Positions 25,798-35,298 of a stretch of 64,000 bases of DNA are shown piece after piece. The stretch covers positions 992,001 through 1,056,000 of the forward strand of contig NC_021169.1 in assembly GCF_000385565.1 (NCBI RefSeq). The letters run 5' to 3'. The stretch comes from Archaeoglobus sulfaticallidus PM70-1 (GTDB lineage: Archaea; Halobacteriota; Archaeoglobi; Archaeoglobales; Archaeoglobaceae). The notes beneath the pieces were generated by a model, which saw nothing but the letters and a program-made list of their open reading frames with translations, searched no databases and had not been told where the DNA came from. The position numbers were made by a program, and so were the translations under genes. The stretch's first letter is position 1. Each line of letters opens with the position of its first letter.

Positions 25798-27657
25798 ATG
25801 AACCCCTACGGAAATGTGTATTTCTGGAAGGGATTAAGACTTTTCGCAAAGTCCAGCGAGGAAGTGATGGAAGAGGTAGACGAGCAAATCGTTGAGGGAG
25901 GCATTGAGGATGTGCTGACACAGAAAAAGCCAGACAAACACCACAGATATACAACAAGGCAGAAGATCTCCCTGTTTCTTGGGCTGTTACTGTTCTTTGC
26001 AGTGATAGCAATGCCAATACCACAAACCTTCCTCGATTCAGCAATAAAGAATGCAAAGCTCAGCGATGAAATTGTCAGCGAGGCTTTGGCATCAGGACTG
26101 CTTGTGAAAGATGGCAGCAAGTACAAGGCCAAAGATATATCTGCCTTCCTTGAATGGCTGGAGCAGAAGGATGCGAAAGCGTACGGCGAGATAGTTAAGA
26201 AGGCAAGGGACATGAAGTCTGTTTTGGCTTTAACTGTGCTCATGGCTATATGGTGGATTGGTGAAGCAATTCCGCTGCCTGCTACAGCCCTGCTACCACT
26301 GGTAGTTCTACCGTTTCTGGAGGTCAGCCAGATAACGGATGTTGCCAAGAGCTATGCCAGCAAGGTCATCTTTCTGTTTATGGGTGGGTTCATGATCGCA
26401 GCAGCGATGATGAAATGGAATCTGCACCGCAGACTGGCTTTGATAATAATAGATTTCATAGGTGTCACTCCGAGAAAGATCGTTCTCGGATTCATGATCG
26501 CAACAGCCTTCCTGTCCATGTGGATTTCGAATACAGCTACTACTATGATGATGATGCCAATAGCTCTCGCCATAATCATGCAGGTTGCAACCCAGGGGAT
26601 GGAACTGCAGAAAAAAGGCCAGCTCAAAGGTGTGGACTTCACAGCCGGCAATTTCAAATTCGGAACAGCCCTTATGCTAGGAATAGCGTATTCAGCCTCT
26701 ATTGGGGGAGTGGCTACGATAATCGGCACACCACCCAACGCCATTCTGGTTGGAGTTCTGCCGAAGCTGTTTCCAGACGCTCCGGAGATAACATTCACGG
26801 ACTGGATTGTTTTTGGCATACCTATCGTTGTAGTTATGCTGTTCATAACATGGTTCCTGATGGTTTACATACTAAACCCACCAGAGATCGATGTCCTGCC
26901 TGGCGGAAAAGAGGTCATAAAGAGGGAGAAGGAAAAGCTTGGAAAGTGGACGAAAGGCGAGAAGATTGTCATGATCGTTTTTGTGCTGACAGCCCTCGCA
27001 TGGATCAACAGCAGTCCGAAGAATCTGGGTGGAATGATCGTGCCGGGTATAAGGACATACCTGCCATTCGTTAACGACTATGTCATCGCGATGCTGTCAG
27101 CCATAGCACTCTTTCTGATTCCAGTTGACATGAAGCGTGGTGAGTTCGCTCTTGACTGGGATCATGCAAAGGAGATACCCTGGGGCATCCTGCTGCTCTT
27201 TGGTGGAGGTATCGCCCTCTCCGGAGCTTTTACGAAGAGTGGTCTGGCTGTGTGGGTTGGTGAACAGCTGCTGTTCCTCAAGGGGATGCATCCGATAGTT
27301 GTGCTTGCAGTTATAACAACTCTGGTCATCTTCCTGACCGAGATGACCTCGAATACAGCGATAACAACACTGATGATGCCCATTATGGCATCATTCGCTC
27401 TGGCGATGGGTGTTGATCCGAGAGGTTTCATGGTGGCGGCAGCACTCGCAGCGAGCTATGCATTCATGCTCCCGGTTGCAACTCCTCCGAATGCCATCGT
27501 TTTCGGAACTGGATATGTTACAATACCGCAGATGGCGAGAAATGGATTTCTGCTTAACCTGATAGGGATAGTCCTGCTGACAATTGCCTGCTACACGCTG
27601 GTTTCAGCGGTTCTTGGTATAAACTGGTTCGTAACACCGCAATGGGTAAGCCCATAA
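25798..27657 (+). CDS. DASS (SLC13) family sodium/dicarboxylate symporter
   Basis: A 619-residue transporter for C4-dicarboxylates, sulfate or similar anions, driven by Na+. The two sodium-site motifs are present: MWISNTATTMMMMPIAL near 239-255 and LTEMTSNTAITTLMMPI near 506-522, plus VATPPNAIVFGTG near the end. The first 55 residues are a charged cytoplasmic extension, and residues 95-135 are a hydrophilic periplasmic or cytoplasmic loop. ATG 25798 follows GGTGGT (25789-25794) closely; ATG 25777 has no site. Stands alone. Confidence 0.88.
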   Translation: MNPYGNVYFWKGLRLFAKSSEEVMEEVDEQIVEGGIEDVLTQKKPDKHHRYTTRQKISLFLGLLLFFAVIAMPIPQTFLDSAIKNAKLSDEIVSEALASGLLVKDGSKYKAKDISAFLEWLEQKDAKAYGEIVKKARDMKSVLALTVLMAIWWIGEAIPLPATALLPLVVLPFLEVSQITDVAKSYASKVIFLFMGGFMIAAAMMKWNLHRRLALIIIDFIGVTPRKIVLGFMIATAFLSMWISNTATTMMMMPIALAIIMQVATQGMELQKKGQLKGVDFTAGNFKFGTALMLGIAYSASIGGVATIIGTPPNAILVGVLPKLFPDAPEITFTDWIVFGIPIVVVMLFITWFLMVYILNPPEIDVLPGGKEVIKREKEKLGKWTKGEKIVMIVFVLTALAWINSSPKNLGGMIVPGIRTYLPFVNDYVIAMLSAIALFLIPVDMKRGEFALDWDHAKEIPWGILLLFGGGIALSGAFTKSGLAVWVGEQLLFLKGMHPIVVLAVITTLVIFLTEMTSNTAITTLMMPIMASFALAMGVDPRGFMVAAALAASYAFMLPVATPPNAIVFGTGYVTIPQMARNGFLLNLIGIVLLTIACYTLVSAVLGINWFVTPQWVSP

Positions 27658-27736
27658 CTTGTTTAACTTGTTTTTTAATTTTATTTTTATTATATTGTCA
27701 GAAATTCTGCCAACCCTCAAAACCAATTGGCTAATG

Positions 27737-28237
27737 TTATTCAAGCAGAATCAGGCCAACTAGTTTTTTATCTCCAATTTTAACACCCAGATCTGATATG
27801 TTAATGCCTAAGGATGAGAGTGTTGGCCTCGCTTGACAGGTAGAATCAGGATCGCAGCTATCGCACAAATCGCACCCACCGGGAAAAACTGTGAAGATCA
27901 TAGGATAACTGTTGAGTAGTTTCGCCTCGAGCCTGATCAGGAGCCTCTGCACTGCAATCTTGGTAGCCATATAGTTCTGACCAAACGGGACCTTGATGAT
28001 AAAACCCAGCTTGTAAGCTTTCAGGAATCTCTCTGCCTCATCTATGCCCGGAACAAATGGTGGACATGACTTCCTTTTACCATAGTATTCGCATCCAAAC
28101 ATGCACTTCCATCTCGCTCTGAGATCTGGTTTTGGAAATCTGAACTCATCTATGCTGTAATCTATGCTGAACTTTTCTTCCTCGATTATTTCATCAATAA
28201 TCTTTGAAAGCTCGTCAGCATTCATATTGGCATTCAT
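27737..28237 (-). CDS. DUF2284 putative metal-binding protein
   Basis: A 166-residue protein with two Cys groups: CMFGCEYYGKRKSCPPFVP near residues 44-62 and FPGGCDLCDSCDPDSTCQAR near 117-136. This is the DUF2284 pattern, assumed to bind metal or an iron-sulfur cluster; its role is unknown. I prefer ATG 28237 because the upstream alternative is TTG. It follows the phenylacetate-CoA ligase with about 20 bases between them on the same strand, so it may serve that pathway, but such pairing alone is weak evidence. Confidence 0.75.
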   Translation of the reverse strand: MNANMNADELSKIIDEIIEEEKFSIDYSIDEFRFPKPDLRARWKCMFGCEYYGKRKSCPPFVPGIDEAERFLKAYKLGFIIKVPFGQNYMATKIAVQRLLIRLEAKLLNSYPMIFTVFPGGCDLCDSCDPDSTCQARPTLSSLGINISDLGVKIGDKKLVGLILLE

Positions 28238-28255
28238 AAAATGAAAAATCAAAAA

Positions 28256-29551
28256 TTAGATTTTTCTCCTGTCGATAACCCTTTTGGCTTTACCCTCGAA
28301 CCTCTGCAATGTTCCGGGGTTCACGAGTTCAACCCTAGCCCACACATTGAGGGAACTCTTTAATTCCTCTGCTATGAGCTTCTCCAGCCTCAGTATATCT
28401 GAAACCTTATCCACCATGGATTCGTCCTTAAGCTCGATCTGAATCGTCATTACATCGAGTTCATTCTCTCTATCTAAATAGATCATGTAGTGTTCTCCAA
28501 CTTCGGGAATCTGCATCAGCGTGTGCTCTATCTGGCTCGGAAAGACATTAACACCTCTGACTATGATCATGTCATCGCTTCTTCCCATGATCCTCATGAT
28601 TCTCGGGTGGGTTCTTCCGCAGGCGCACTTTTCCTCCTCGAATGAGGTTATGTCTCCAGTTCTCCACCTTATTAGCGGCAGAGCCTCTTTTGTGAGGGTT
28701 GTTACGACAAGCTCTCCCTTCTCTCCCTCACCAAGCTGCTCTCCAGTCTCCGGGTCGATTATCTCGATCAGGAACATATCCCCCCAGATGTGCAGGCCTT
28801 GCTTCTCTATACATTCAGTGAACAGTGGCCCACTGAGTTCTGAAGTTCCGTACACATCGTAAGCTGTGATCCCAGTTTTTTCCTCAATCCTCTTTCTCGT
28901 CTCCTCACTCCATGGCTCCGCACCGAATATACCCATCCTGAGCTTTGTCTCCTCAAAGCTCACCCCTTTGTTCATCATGTATTCCGCGATATAGAGCATG
29001 TATGAGGGGGTGCAGGCTATTACCGTTGTCTTCAGATCTTTCATCAGTTCAATCTGTCTCTGGGTGTTTCCAGCAGAAACAGGAATAACGCTCGCTCCAA
29101 GCTTTTCAGCAGCATAGTGGAATCCCAGACCACCAGTAAAAAGCCCGTATCCATAGGCTATTTGCATTATGTCGCTTCTCTCAACACCGCATGAGTTCAG
29201 AGCCCTGCAGAGGCTCTCAACCCAGTTCCGTATGTCATTTTCAGTGTAACCAACTACTGTGGGCTTACCTGTTGTACCGCTTGAAGCGTGAAATCTGACA
29301 ACCTGAGAGATAGGGACAGCGAACATTCCGGTAGGATAGCTATCTCTCAAATCCTGCTTGACTGTAAATGGGAGATTGGGAAGATCTTTAATACCGCTTA
29401 TATCCCAAGGGTTTATTCCGGCATCCTTAAATCTCTTTCTGTAGTATGGGGAGTTCGTATATGCATGGTGGATTATGGCTCTTAATCTTCTCTCCTGTAG
29501 TTCTTTTAGGTCTTTCAGAGGCATTTTCTCAATACTAGGATTCCAGAACAT
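28256..29551 (-). CDS. paaK: Phenylacetate-CoA ligase (PaaK family)
   Basis: AMP-forming aryl-CoA ligase of 431 residues that activates phenylacetate or a related aromatic acid with ATP and CoA. Motifs: FHASSGTTGKPTVVGYT near 87-103 (P-loop), YGTSELSGPLFTEC near 236, RWRTGDITSFEEEKCACGRTHPR near 301-323 with the PaaK Cys pair, and GRSDDMIIVRGVNVFPSQIE near 331. Archaea carry many copies, which act on phenylacetate, indoleacetate or short acids made from amino acids, so the exact substrate is open. A second copy lies at 39855. Confidence 0.88.
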   Translation of the reverse strand: MFWNPSIEKMPLKDLKELQERRLRAIIHHAYTNSPYYRKRFKDAGINPWDISGIKDLPNLPFTVKQDLRDSYPTGMFAVPISQVVRFHASSGTTGKPTVVGYTENDIRNWVESLCRALNSCGVERSDIMQIAYGYGLFTGGLGFHYAAEKLGASVIPVSAGNTQRQIELMKDLKTTVIACTPSYMLYIAEYMMNKGVSFEETKLRMGIFGAEPWSEETRKRIEEKTGITAYDVYGTSELSGPLFTECIEKQGLHIWGDMFLIEIIDPETGEQLGEGEKGELVVTTLTKEALPLIRWRTGDITSFEEEKCACGRTHPRIMRIMGRSDDMIIVRGVNVFPSQIEHTLMQIPEVGEHYMIYLDRENELDVMTIQIELKDESMVDKVSDILRLEKLIAEELKSSLNVWARVELVNPGTLQRFEGKAKRVIDRRKI

Positions 29552-29842
29552 GTGATAGCAAAATGCAAATCAGTATAAAAGTGTTATCTTCTTGAGTTGT
29601 TATGCTGAAAGGTCGTTTTTCCGGTTCAATATCAAAGATGGTTGAAGTGGTGTTTTAATGTAATAGAAAGGTGGCAGGATATTGTCGAAACAGGTATGCA
29701 GCAAAATTAAATTACGAAAAACCGGAGAGGTCGTTGTCTGCCAGCTTTGTTGTGACAGAAAGGCGATAAGGTATAAATCAGTGAAATAACTATTTACAGC
29801 AACACCTCGACCTTGCAAGTGAGGATCATTGGAGACCTATTT

Positions 29843-30253
29843 TTAAAAACTTGGTGTGATATATTCCACCTCCCCAAAATCATTCAGTAATGGTATGAGA
29901 TCCGGTTTTTTATCGGAGAAAAACACATGCGTTTTACATTTACAGTCAGAAGCACCCAGCCTGCTATATGGTTCAAATTCTTCACACAGTACTCTCGAGA
30001 TGGAACACTCCATTTTCTTACCGGATCGGATCATAATGGCAAAAAGTACATCCATCTCCTTAGTCAGGTAGTCAATATGCCACCTGAGCTTTTTGTCTCT
30101 GGAGAAGTGCCGTTTTATTCTCTTCTCAAGATTCACCATATGGCTTCCACAATAAATATAGTACCCCTTTCTGAAATAAACTCTCCTTTTCCCAACTTGG
30201 ATGATCCTGTCTTTCTCGTTTCTCATTAAGATAACATAGGAACCTTTTGACAT
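29843..30253 (-). CDS. DUF123 family protein (GIY-YIG-like)
   Basis: A 136-residue protein matching the archaeal/bacterial DUF123 family, a GIY-YIG-type fold sometimes fused to endonuclease III. Visible: GSYVILMRN at the start, RVYFRKGYYIYCGSHMVNLEKRIKRHF near 24-51 (the Y-Y-CGS element and Arg), KLRWHIDYLTKEMDV near 57 and GASDCKCKTHVFF near 102. A nuclease role is plausible but unproven. I chose ATG 30253; GTG 30256 overlaps it. Isolated, divergent from manC. Confidence 0.8.
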   Translation of the reverse strand: MSKGSYVILMRNEKDRIIQVGKRRVYFRKGYYIYCGSHMVNLEKRIKRHFSRDKKLRWHIDYLTKEMDVLFAIMIRSGKKMECSISRVLCEEFEPYSRLGASDCKCKTHVFFSDKKPDLIPLLNDFGEVEYITPSF

Positions 30254-30353
30254 CACTCACTCAAACATTCCAAGCTTTTAAAACCATTTGATGTTGAACT
30301 GAATCAAAAATTGTTCATAAAAAATAAATAATCCTATTTGCCAAAACATAGCG

Positions 30354-31724
30354 ATGACTGAGCGTTTGAAAACAATAATTCTTGCCGGTGGCAGGGGAAC
30401 GAGGTTATGGCCTTTGAGCAGGGAACTTTTGCCCAAACAGTTTATAAGAATCCTCGATAACAGATCTCTTTTCCAGAAAACTGTGGAGCGAGCGAGGATA
30501 TTTTCCAGCCCGGAGGATATCTTTATCGTAACAAACAGAGAATACAAATTCAGAATCCTCGATGATCTGAGTGAGATTGGGGATATCCCGAAAGAAAATA
30601 TTCTTCTCGAACCCGATGCTAAAAATACCCTTCCGGCGATATACTGGGCAGTTAAGGTTATTGGCGATAACTGTAAGGTTGCTGTACTGCCGTCAGACCA
30701 TATAATGGATTCTGGAGATGGATACATCGAGAGCTTCAAAAAAGCCATGAAGCTTGCTGATAGCTATTTAATCACATTTGGCATAAAGCCCACAAAACCA
30801 CACACGGGCTACGGCTATATCAAGCCCGGCAGGAATTTGGGACAGGGTTATGAGGTTGCAGAGTTCAAAGAAAAGCCAGATCTTGAAACTGCTATGCAGT
30901 ATGTCGAGAAGGGCTACTTCTGGAACAGCGGGATGTTCATGTTCAGAACGGATATCTTTTTAGATGAGGTTCAAAAACTGGCTCCTGAGGTTGCAGAGGC
31001 TTTTGAAAAGGACATTGAGGAGGCTTACAGAACAGTTCCGGAGATTTCCATCGACTATGGTATAATGGAAAAAACGAACAGATCTGCGGTAGTCCCCCTG
31101 GACACATACTGGAACGATCTCGGCAGCTTTGATGCGATATATGATGCTCTGGATAAAGACGAGAATGGAAACGCTATCAGAAAGGAAGATGGCGGAGACC
31201 TGCTGGCAATGGATTCCTCGAACAACCTGTTCATAGTCAGCAGGCTGACTTCAGCCATAGGTGTTGAAGATCTTCTCGTAATAGATACGGATGATGCGTT
31301 GCTGATAGCCAAGAAAGGTGAGAGTCAGAAGGTGAAGGAGATCTACAGCATGCTGAAGGGGAGGGGTGATGAGAGAATAAAAGTCCACAGAACTGCTTAC
31401 AGGCCGTGGGGTAGCTATACCGTGCTCGAAACTGGAGAAGGATTCAAGATAAAGAGAATAACAGTCTTACCCTCTAAAAGATTGAGCTTACAGAGGCACT
31501 ACCACAGAAGCGAACACTGGGTTGTTGTTAGTGGAATAGCAAGGGTTGTTGTGGATGGGAAAGAGATTCTGCTGAGGCAGGGAGAGAGCACATTCATTAA
31601 AGCTGGTGCTGTACACAGGCTCGAGAATCCGGGAAAGATACCATTGGAGGTCATCGAGGTTCAGATCGGACAGTATCTTGGGGAAGATGACATCGAAAGG
31701 TTTGAGGATGATTTTGGCAGATAG
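30354..31724 (+). CDS. manC: Mannose-1-phosphate guanylyltransferase / mannose-6-phosphate isomerase
   Basis: Bifunctional type II enzyme of 456 residues. The N-terminal nucleotidyltransferase has IILAGGRGTRLWPLSRELLPKQF at 8-30 and VLPSDHIMDSGDGY near 112. The C-terminal cupin (about 345-456) holds RPWGSYTVLE, QRHYHRSEHWVVVSG with metal His residues, and FIKAGAVHRLENPG. It makes GDP-mannose from fructose-6-phosphate or mannose-1-phosphate, the donor for surface glycans, and so connects with the 19.4-25.5 kb locus. The ORF is full length and intact. Confidence 0.93.
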   Translation: MTERLKTIILAGGRGTRLWPLSRELLPKQFIRILDNRSLFQKTVERARIFSSPEDIFIVTNREYKFRILDDLSEIGDIPKENILLEPDAKNTLPAIYWAVKVIGDNCKVAVLPSDHIMDSGDGYIESFKKAMKLADSYLITFGIKPTKPHTGYGYIKPGRNLGQGYEVAEFKEKPDLETAMQYVEKGYFWNSGMFMFRTDIFLDEVQKLAPEVAEAFEKDIEEAYRTVPEISIDYGIMEKTNRSAVVPLDTYWNDLGSFDAIYDALDKDENGNAIRKEDGGDLLAMDSSNNLFIVSRLTSAIGVEDLLVIDTDDALLIAKKGESQKVKEIYSMLKGRGDERIKVHRTAYRPWGSYTVLETGEGFKIKRITVLPSKRLSLQRHYHRSEHWVVVSGIARVVVDGKEILLRQGESTFIKAGAVHRLENPGKIPLEVIEVQIGQYLGEDDIERFEDDFGR

Positions 31725-31732
31725 ATGCAAGA

Positions 31733-32425
31733 TTACATATCAAAGCCAGCAGCGATGTAGTCCTCTATCAGCAACTTCTCGATGTCAGCAACATCTCTAA
31801 CTTTTTTGTAGAGGTTTCCTTTCTCCCCCCATTTAATCGATAGAGCATAAATTTCTCCCTCAGCGATCTTTCTGAATCCCAGCTTTTCGATGTCCAGCTT
31901 AAAAGCCAAGGGACACTCTTTCTCGAGGTAGTAGCCTCCAACCTCTATCAACTTTAAAGCCCTTGCAAAGTGAGCAGGATACCTGATCGACTGGGTGTTT
32001 CCCTCTCTCGGATACGGTACCTTCACGAAGTACACTGAAATTCCGTTTTCAAGCTCAGGGTAGCTTGTTATTCCAACTGTCGTCGCATCCTCTCCGTAAA
32101 AGGTGAGATGAAAGCTCTGATCGGCTATTTTGAACTTCATGATGAACTTCCCACCTTTTTTAAGCTCTCCCATCATCTCCTTGCTCTCGATTTTCCCGAT
32201 CCTGGATATCTTGTTGATGATTTCTCTTACACTCTCTTCAGGCAAGTGATTGTCGAAGAATACGAGATTTTTTCCCAAAAAAATCGCATGCTCGATATCT
32301 CCTGCAGAGCCAGCGTAAAGCACAGGTAAATCGCTGTTGAGCTTGTTGAGCTCGTCATAAACCTTCAGCATGAAAGGGAGCTCCTCATCATAGATAAACT
32401 CCAAGAACTCTGATGGTGGATCCAT
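31733..32425 (-). CDS. Conserved archaeal hypothetical protein
   Basis: A 230-residue protein I do not recognise. It begins with a helix rich in acidic and aromatic residues (MDPPSEFLEFIYDEELPFML), then DLPVLYAGSAGDIEHAIFLGKNLVFFDN near 53-80, which looks like the SAM- or nucleotide-binding start of a Rossmann fold (a strand, a glycine turn, and a second strand ending in D-N). Later SYPELENGISVYFVKVPYPREG near 135-156 is unusual. A catalytically altered methyltransferase-like fold is possible. It is one base apart from the next minus-strand gene, so they are co-transcribed with 32427-35139. Confidence 0.55.
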   Translation of the reverse strand: MDPPSEFLEFIYDEELPFMLKVYDELNKLNSDLPVLYAGSAGDIEHAIFLGKNLVFFDNHLPEESVREIINKISRIGKIESKEMMGELKKGGKFIMKFKIADQSFHLTFYGEDATTVGITSYPELENGISVYFVKVPYPREGNTQSIRYPAHFARALKLIEVGGYYLEKECPLAFKLDIEKLGFRKIAEGEIYALSIKWGEKGNLYKKVRDVADIEKLLIEDYIAAGFDM

Positions 32426-32426
32426 A

Positions 32427-32909
32427 TTATTGCCTCCTCAGTCTTTTTTTAATCTCTTCGCTTAACTTAAAAAGCAAGTCCATTTCCTCACCGCAAACGA
32501 GTTGAACCTCTCTCAACTCGTCCAGGCTTAACATCTCTTTAATTTTATCACACAGGTAGTTAATGCAGATAATCTCTCTTGCCTTGAGGCTACAGCCCCT
32601 CTCCGTCAGAAATATGCACCAGCCCTTCTTCACTCGTTCCTCCTGAACCTCAACGCCAAGCATATAGTTGATCAGGATGGTTACGGGATCAAATCTCTCT
32701 TCTATGCCTTCTCCACAGCAGCTCATATCTCCACATTCAGCACACATCCTGCTAACTCCATTCTTTTTCATGACCTCCGAACTTCTGGCTATTTTCTTTT
32801 CCAGCTCTTTCAGCATCTCTGAAATCGACTCGTCGAGTATTTCTTTCTCTTGACATGTTCTCTGGTATGTCCTCTTGGCCCATTCTATCTTCTCTTTAAT
32901 CGACCTCAT
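32427..32909 (-). CDS. Conserved Cys-rich hypothetical protein
   Basis: A 160-residue protein, first part helical and charged, with a compact Cys group CAECGDMSCCGEGIEERFDP near residues 55-74 and more Cys in GWCIFLTERGCSLKAREIICINYLC near 99-123. The spacing suggests a Zn site or an iron-sulfur cluster of the YkgJ type (CxxC…CC…C…C), but the function is not known. ATG 32909 follows the upstream stop by two bases; a longer start at 32927 would overlap that gene. Part of a five-gene minus-strand operon. Confidence 0.55.
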   Translation of the reverse strand: MRSIKEKIEWAKRTYQRTCQEKEILDESISEMLKELEKKIARSSEVMKKNGVSRMCAECGDMSCCGEGIEERFDPVTILINYMLGVEVQEERVKKGWCIFLTERGCSLKAREIICINYLCDKIKEMLSLDELREVQLVCGEEMDLLFKLSEEIKKRLRRQ

Positions 32910-32913
32910 GTGA

Positions 32914-33381
32914 TTACCAAATTCCATAGGCTATGCTGATCACACCCATCGATAACGCGAGAACAACAACTCCTGCAATTAAAATTCCGATAAAGATGTA
33001 TGCGAAGGATTTAAGCGGTTTTAGCCCGAGAATGAAGGCTATGAGACTCCCCGTCCATGCCCCTGTGACAGGAAGCGGTATCGCAACGAACAGCGTAAGC
33101 CCAGCATAGCCATATCTCTCAACAACATCTTTCTTCTTCTCCCCTCTTCTCAGGAAAAAGTTGAAGATTTTAGATGTGGTTTCATATCTTCCCATGATCT
33201 TCTCCACTTTACCCAGAAGCATCAGGATGAAAGGCACTGGAAATGCGTTGGACAGAACGCACAGTACGTAAGCCTCCAGCGGAGAGAAGCCATAGTGTAA
33301 GGCGAGAGGCAGACCACCTCTGAGCTCGGATAAGGGCATGGCTGAGACGATAAAGACCTTCAGCATATCATGGAGATCCAT
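32914..33381 (-). CDS. Small multidrug-export-like membrane protein (COG2426)
   Basis: A 155-residue membrane protein with three to four hydrophobic segments. It shows AMPLSELRGGLPLALHYG near 14-31 and YGYAGLTLFVAIPLPVTGAWTGSLIAF near 91-117, the two re-entrant motifs of the COG2426 group related to DedA/VTT proteins. The name small multi-drug export protein is historical; substrate and direction are unproven. Its ATG overlaps the upstream panE-like stop as TGATG, so they are translated together. Confidence 0.75.
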   Translation of the reverse strand: MDLHDMLKVFIVSAMPLSELRGGLPLALHYGFSPLEAYVLCVLSNAFPVPFILMLLGKVEKIMGRYETTSKIFNFFLRRGEKKKDVVERYGYAGLTLFVAIPLPVTGAWTGSLIAFILGLKPLKSFAYIFIGILIAGVVVLALSMGVISIAYGIW

Positions 33382-34262
33382 CACTTCTCCTCCATCGCCT
33401 TAACTAAATTAGTCAGCAAAAGGTTTGCACATGCGGAAATACCCATCTCATCTGAAAGTCTGACGATTTCTCCATTTATGTAGTCGATTTCAGTTCTCCT
33501 TCCAGCCATTATGTCCTGCAGCATGGATGATCTGTTTCTGGCTGTCTTTACTGCAACCTCTCTTACGGCCTCCTCTAAACCGTCAACATTGATTCCAAGC
33601 CTTTCCATGACCTGCTTACCCTCTTCTATAACAAGCTTGGCTATGCTCCATAATCCTTCATCCAGAACCCTGCCGTTCTCAACCTTCAGAATCGCAGTTA
33701 TAGGGTTTATCACAGCATTCACTATTGCCTTCCTCCAGATTCTCTCTGATATGTTATCGACAGCATAACAGTTAAAACCGCTCTCTTTCAGCACTCTCTC
33801 AACCAAAAGCGCATCCTCACTGATATAGCCATCGTTTCCGACAAAGGTAACTCCTTCTCCTGCATAGAAAACGATGTCATCTTTTATATTAGCTCCATAG
33901 GTTGTGACTCCACCAATCACTCTCTTCAGCTTTCTCGATAACCTCTCAACATTACCCAGTCCATTCTGGATCGTTAAAACTACCCCACAATCAACCTTCG
34001 ACAGCAGTTCTGCTGCATTTTCCGTATCATATGCCTTGACGGCAACTATCGTTATATCCGCATTCTCCGGCTTTTCACTAACATCCACATCTAGATCTGC
34101 CTCTATCAACCCTCTTATTCTCAAACCCTTTTTCAAGACCTCAAGCCTTTTCCTTCTCGCGACGAAGTGAACATCAAATCCTGAAAGCTGGATTAAACCT
34201 CCAAAGAGCGATCCTATTGCTCCGGAACCCATGATCTGGATTTTTAGATCCTTAAGATTCAT
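33381..34262 (-). CDS. panE: 2-dehydropantoate 2-reductase (ApbA/PanE family)
   Basis: NADPH-dependent reductase of ketopantoate in CoA synthesis, 293 residues. Seen: IQIMGSGAIGSLFGGLI near 8-24 (NADP-binding GxGxxG), VAVKAYDTENAA near 70 with the catalytic-region Lys, LTIQNGLGNVERL near 92 and the C-terminal Lys/Asn region VNPITAILKVENG near 188. ATG 34262 lies after GGTGGT and overlaps the 3' end of the ThiI-like gene by 11 bases. Other family members reduce different ketoacids, but genome context gives no reason to prefer that. Confidence 0.85.
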   Translation of the reverse strand: MNLKDLKIQIMGSGAIGSLFGGLIQLSGFDVHFVARRKRLEVLKKGLRIRGLIEADLDVDVSEKPENADITIVAVKAYDTENAAELLSKVDCGVVLTIQNGLGNVERLSRKLKRVIGGVTTYGANIKDDIVFYAGEGVTFVGNDGYISEDALLVERVLKESGFNCYAVDNISERIWRKAIVNAVINPITAILKVENGRVLDEGLWSIAKLVIEEGKQVMERLGINVDGLEEAVREVAVKTARNRSSMLQDIMAGRRTEIDYINGEIVRLSDEMGISACANLLLTNLVKAMEEK

Positions 34263-35139
34263 GGCTACCACCAATCATTCTTATCATCTTTATTTTCTCA
34301 TCAATTTCAGAATCATCAAAGGGCAGGAGTGGCATCAGTACCGGAAGCTTTCTGTTTTTGAGCAGGTCGATATAACTTTCAATCTCTTTTGAGGTTATTG
34401 AGCAGTAAACCGCTTTGTAATCCATGCTGAATGCTTTTGACAGGAGATCCTCAAAACCACCCTTTTCCTGAATTGTATTTATTCTCCGGTAGCTTGCCCA
34501 GTATGGTAGGTTATCGATAAATTCAAACCTCTCGCTGTACAGAACATCCACATCGCAGCCCCTCTTCATCGCATACCATGTTGAAAGGAGGCTTTTTTCA
34601 TCAGAGATTATGCACAGCACCCTCTCTTGACTTCCAACCGGCAGCCCACCAAATCCTTCGTAGGTTGAGGTCATCAGATACAGTTTTGAATCTCTTATCT
34701 CAACTCTAATTTCGGTTTCTGGATTTTTCAGGTCCACCCTCGCTCCTGTAATCTCTTTTAATTTTCTTCCTATTATCTTGCTTGCATCCATCGAGGTGAA
34801 GTCATGCTTCCCGCTTCTTTTCACTCTCACAGCGAAAGACCCTTTTATTCTGTTTTTATAGTACTCTGCAATCTCCTCAGCATTTTTCTCAAGGTTTAGA
34901 TCTCTTTTGACGGAAACATGAGCGGAGACAACACCAAACACATTTGAAATCCTTCTGGCTACCGACTCCACATTTCCACCAACATCCACATATATTCTGC
35001 CGTATCCGCCCCTGACACTGGCTTTTATGCCGAACTCTTTTCGTATAACTCTTCTAACATTATCCATAAGAATTTTCTCGAATTTTCTCCTTACAAAGCT
35101 GCTTTTCAATGCGATTTCGTCGTATCGGAGGATTATCAT
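34252..35139 (-). CDS. ThiI-like THUMP protein lacking the PP-loop motif
   Basis: Homolog of tRNA 4-thiouridine synthetase. A ferredoxin-like domain and THUMP RNA-binding domain occupy residues 1-160 (MIILRYDEIALKS at the start, RGGYGRIYVDVGG near 43, KNPETEIRVEI near 137). After YEGFGGLPVGSQERVL, where ThiI has the ATP-binding S-G-G-x-D-S, this protein reads IISDEKSLLSTWYAMKRG, so the PP-loop Gly and Asp residues are gone and adenylation is unlikely. At 295 residues it is shorter than ThiI. I chose ATG 35139 (GTGATC upstream) rather than the 48-residue extension to 35283, which is His/Asn-rich and unlike ThiI. Confidence 0.75.
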   Translation of the reverse strand: MIILRYDEIALKSSFVRRKFEKILMDNVRRVIRKEFGIKASVRGGYGRIYVDVGGNVESVARRISNVFGVVSAHVSVKRDLNLEKNAEEIAEYYKNRIKGSFAVRVKRSGKHDFTSMDASKIIGRKLKEITGARVDLKNPETEIRVEIRDSKLYLMTSTYEGFGGLPVGSQERVLCIISDEKSLLSTWYAMKRGCDVDVLYSERFEFIDNLPYWASYRRINTIQEKGGFEDLLSKAFSMDYKAVYCSITSKEIESYIDLLKNRKLPVLMPLLPFDDSEIDEKIKMIRMIGGSHES

Positions 35140-35298
35140 TTGATCACAGTTGTCCGGGTTGAATTTATATCTTGCTGAGTGTGTGGTGGCTGTGTGGCAA
35201 TGGTTATTATGATATAGATTGTTATTGTTGTGTTTATTATAACCATGGAATTTCAATGTGAAGAAAAAATTTATATCTTTCACCTTAGAATATTAAAT

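Noticed and set aside
29600-29818. 72-codon minus-strand ORF before the CoA ligase
   Set aside because: No ribosome site, no protein-like composition, and no resemblance to known domains; the 290-base gap shows no other feature.
35140-35283. N-terminal extension of the ThiI-like protein
   Set aside because: His/Asn-rich residues unlike THUMP proteins; ATG 35139 has a ribosome site.
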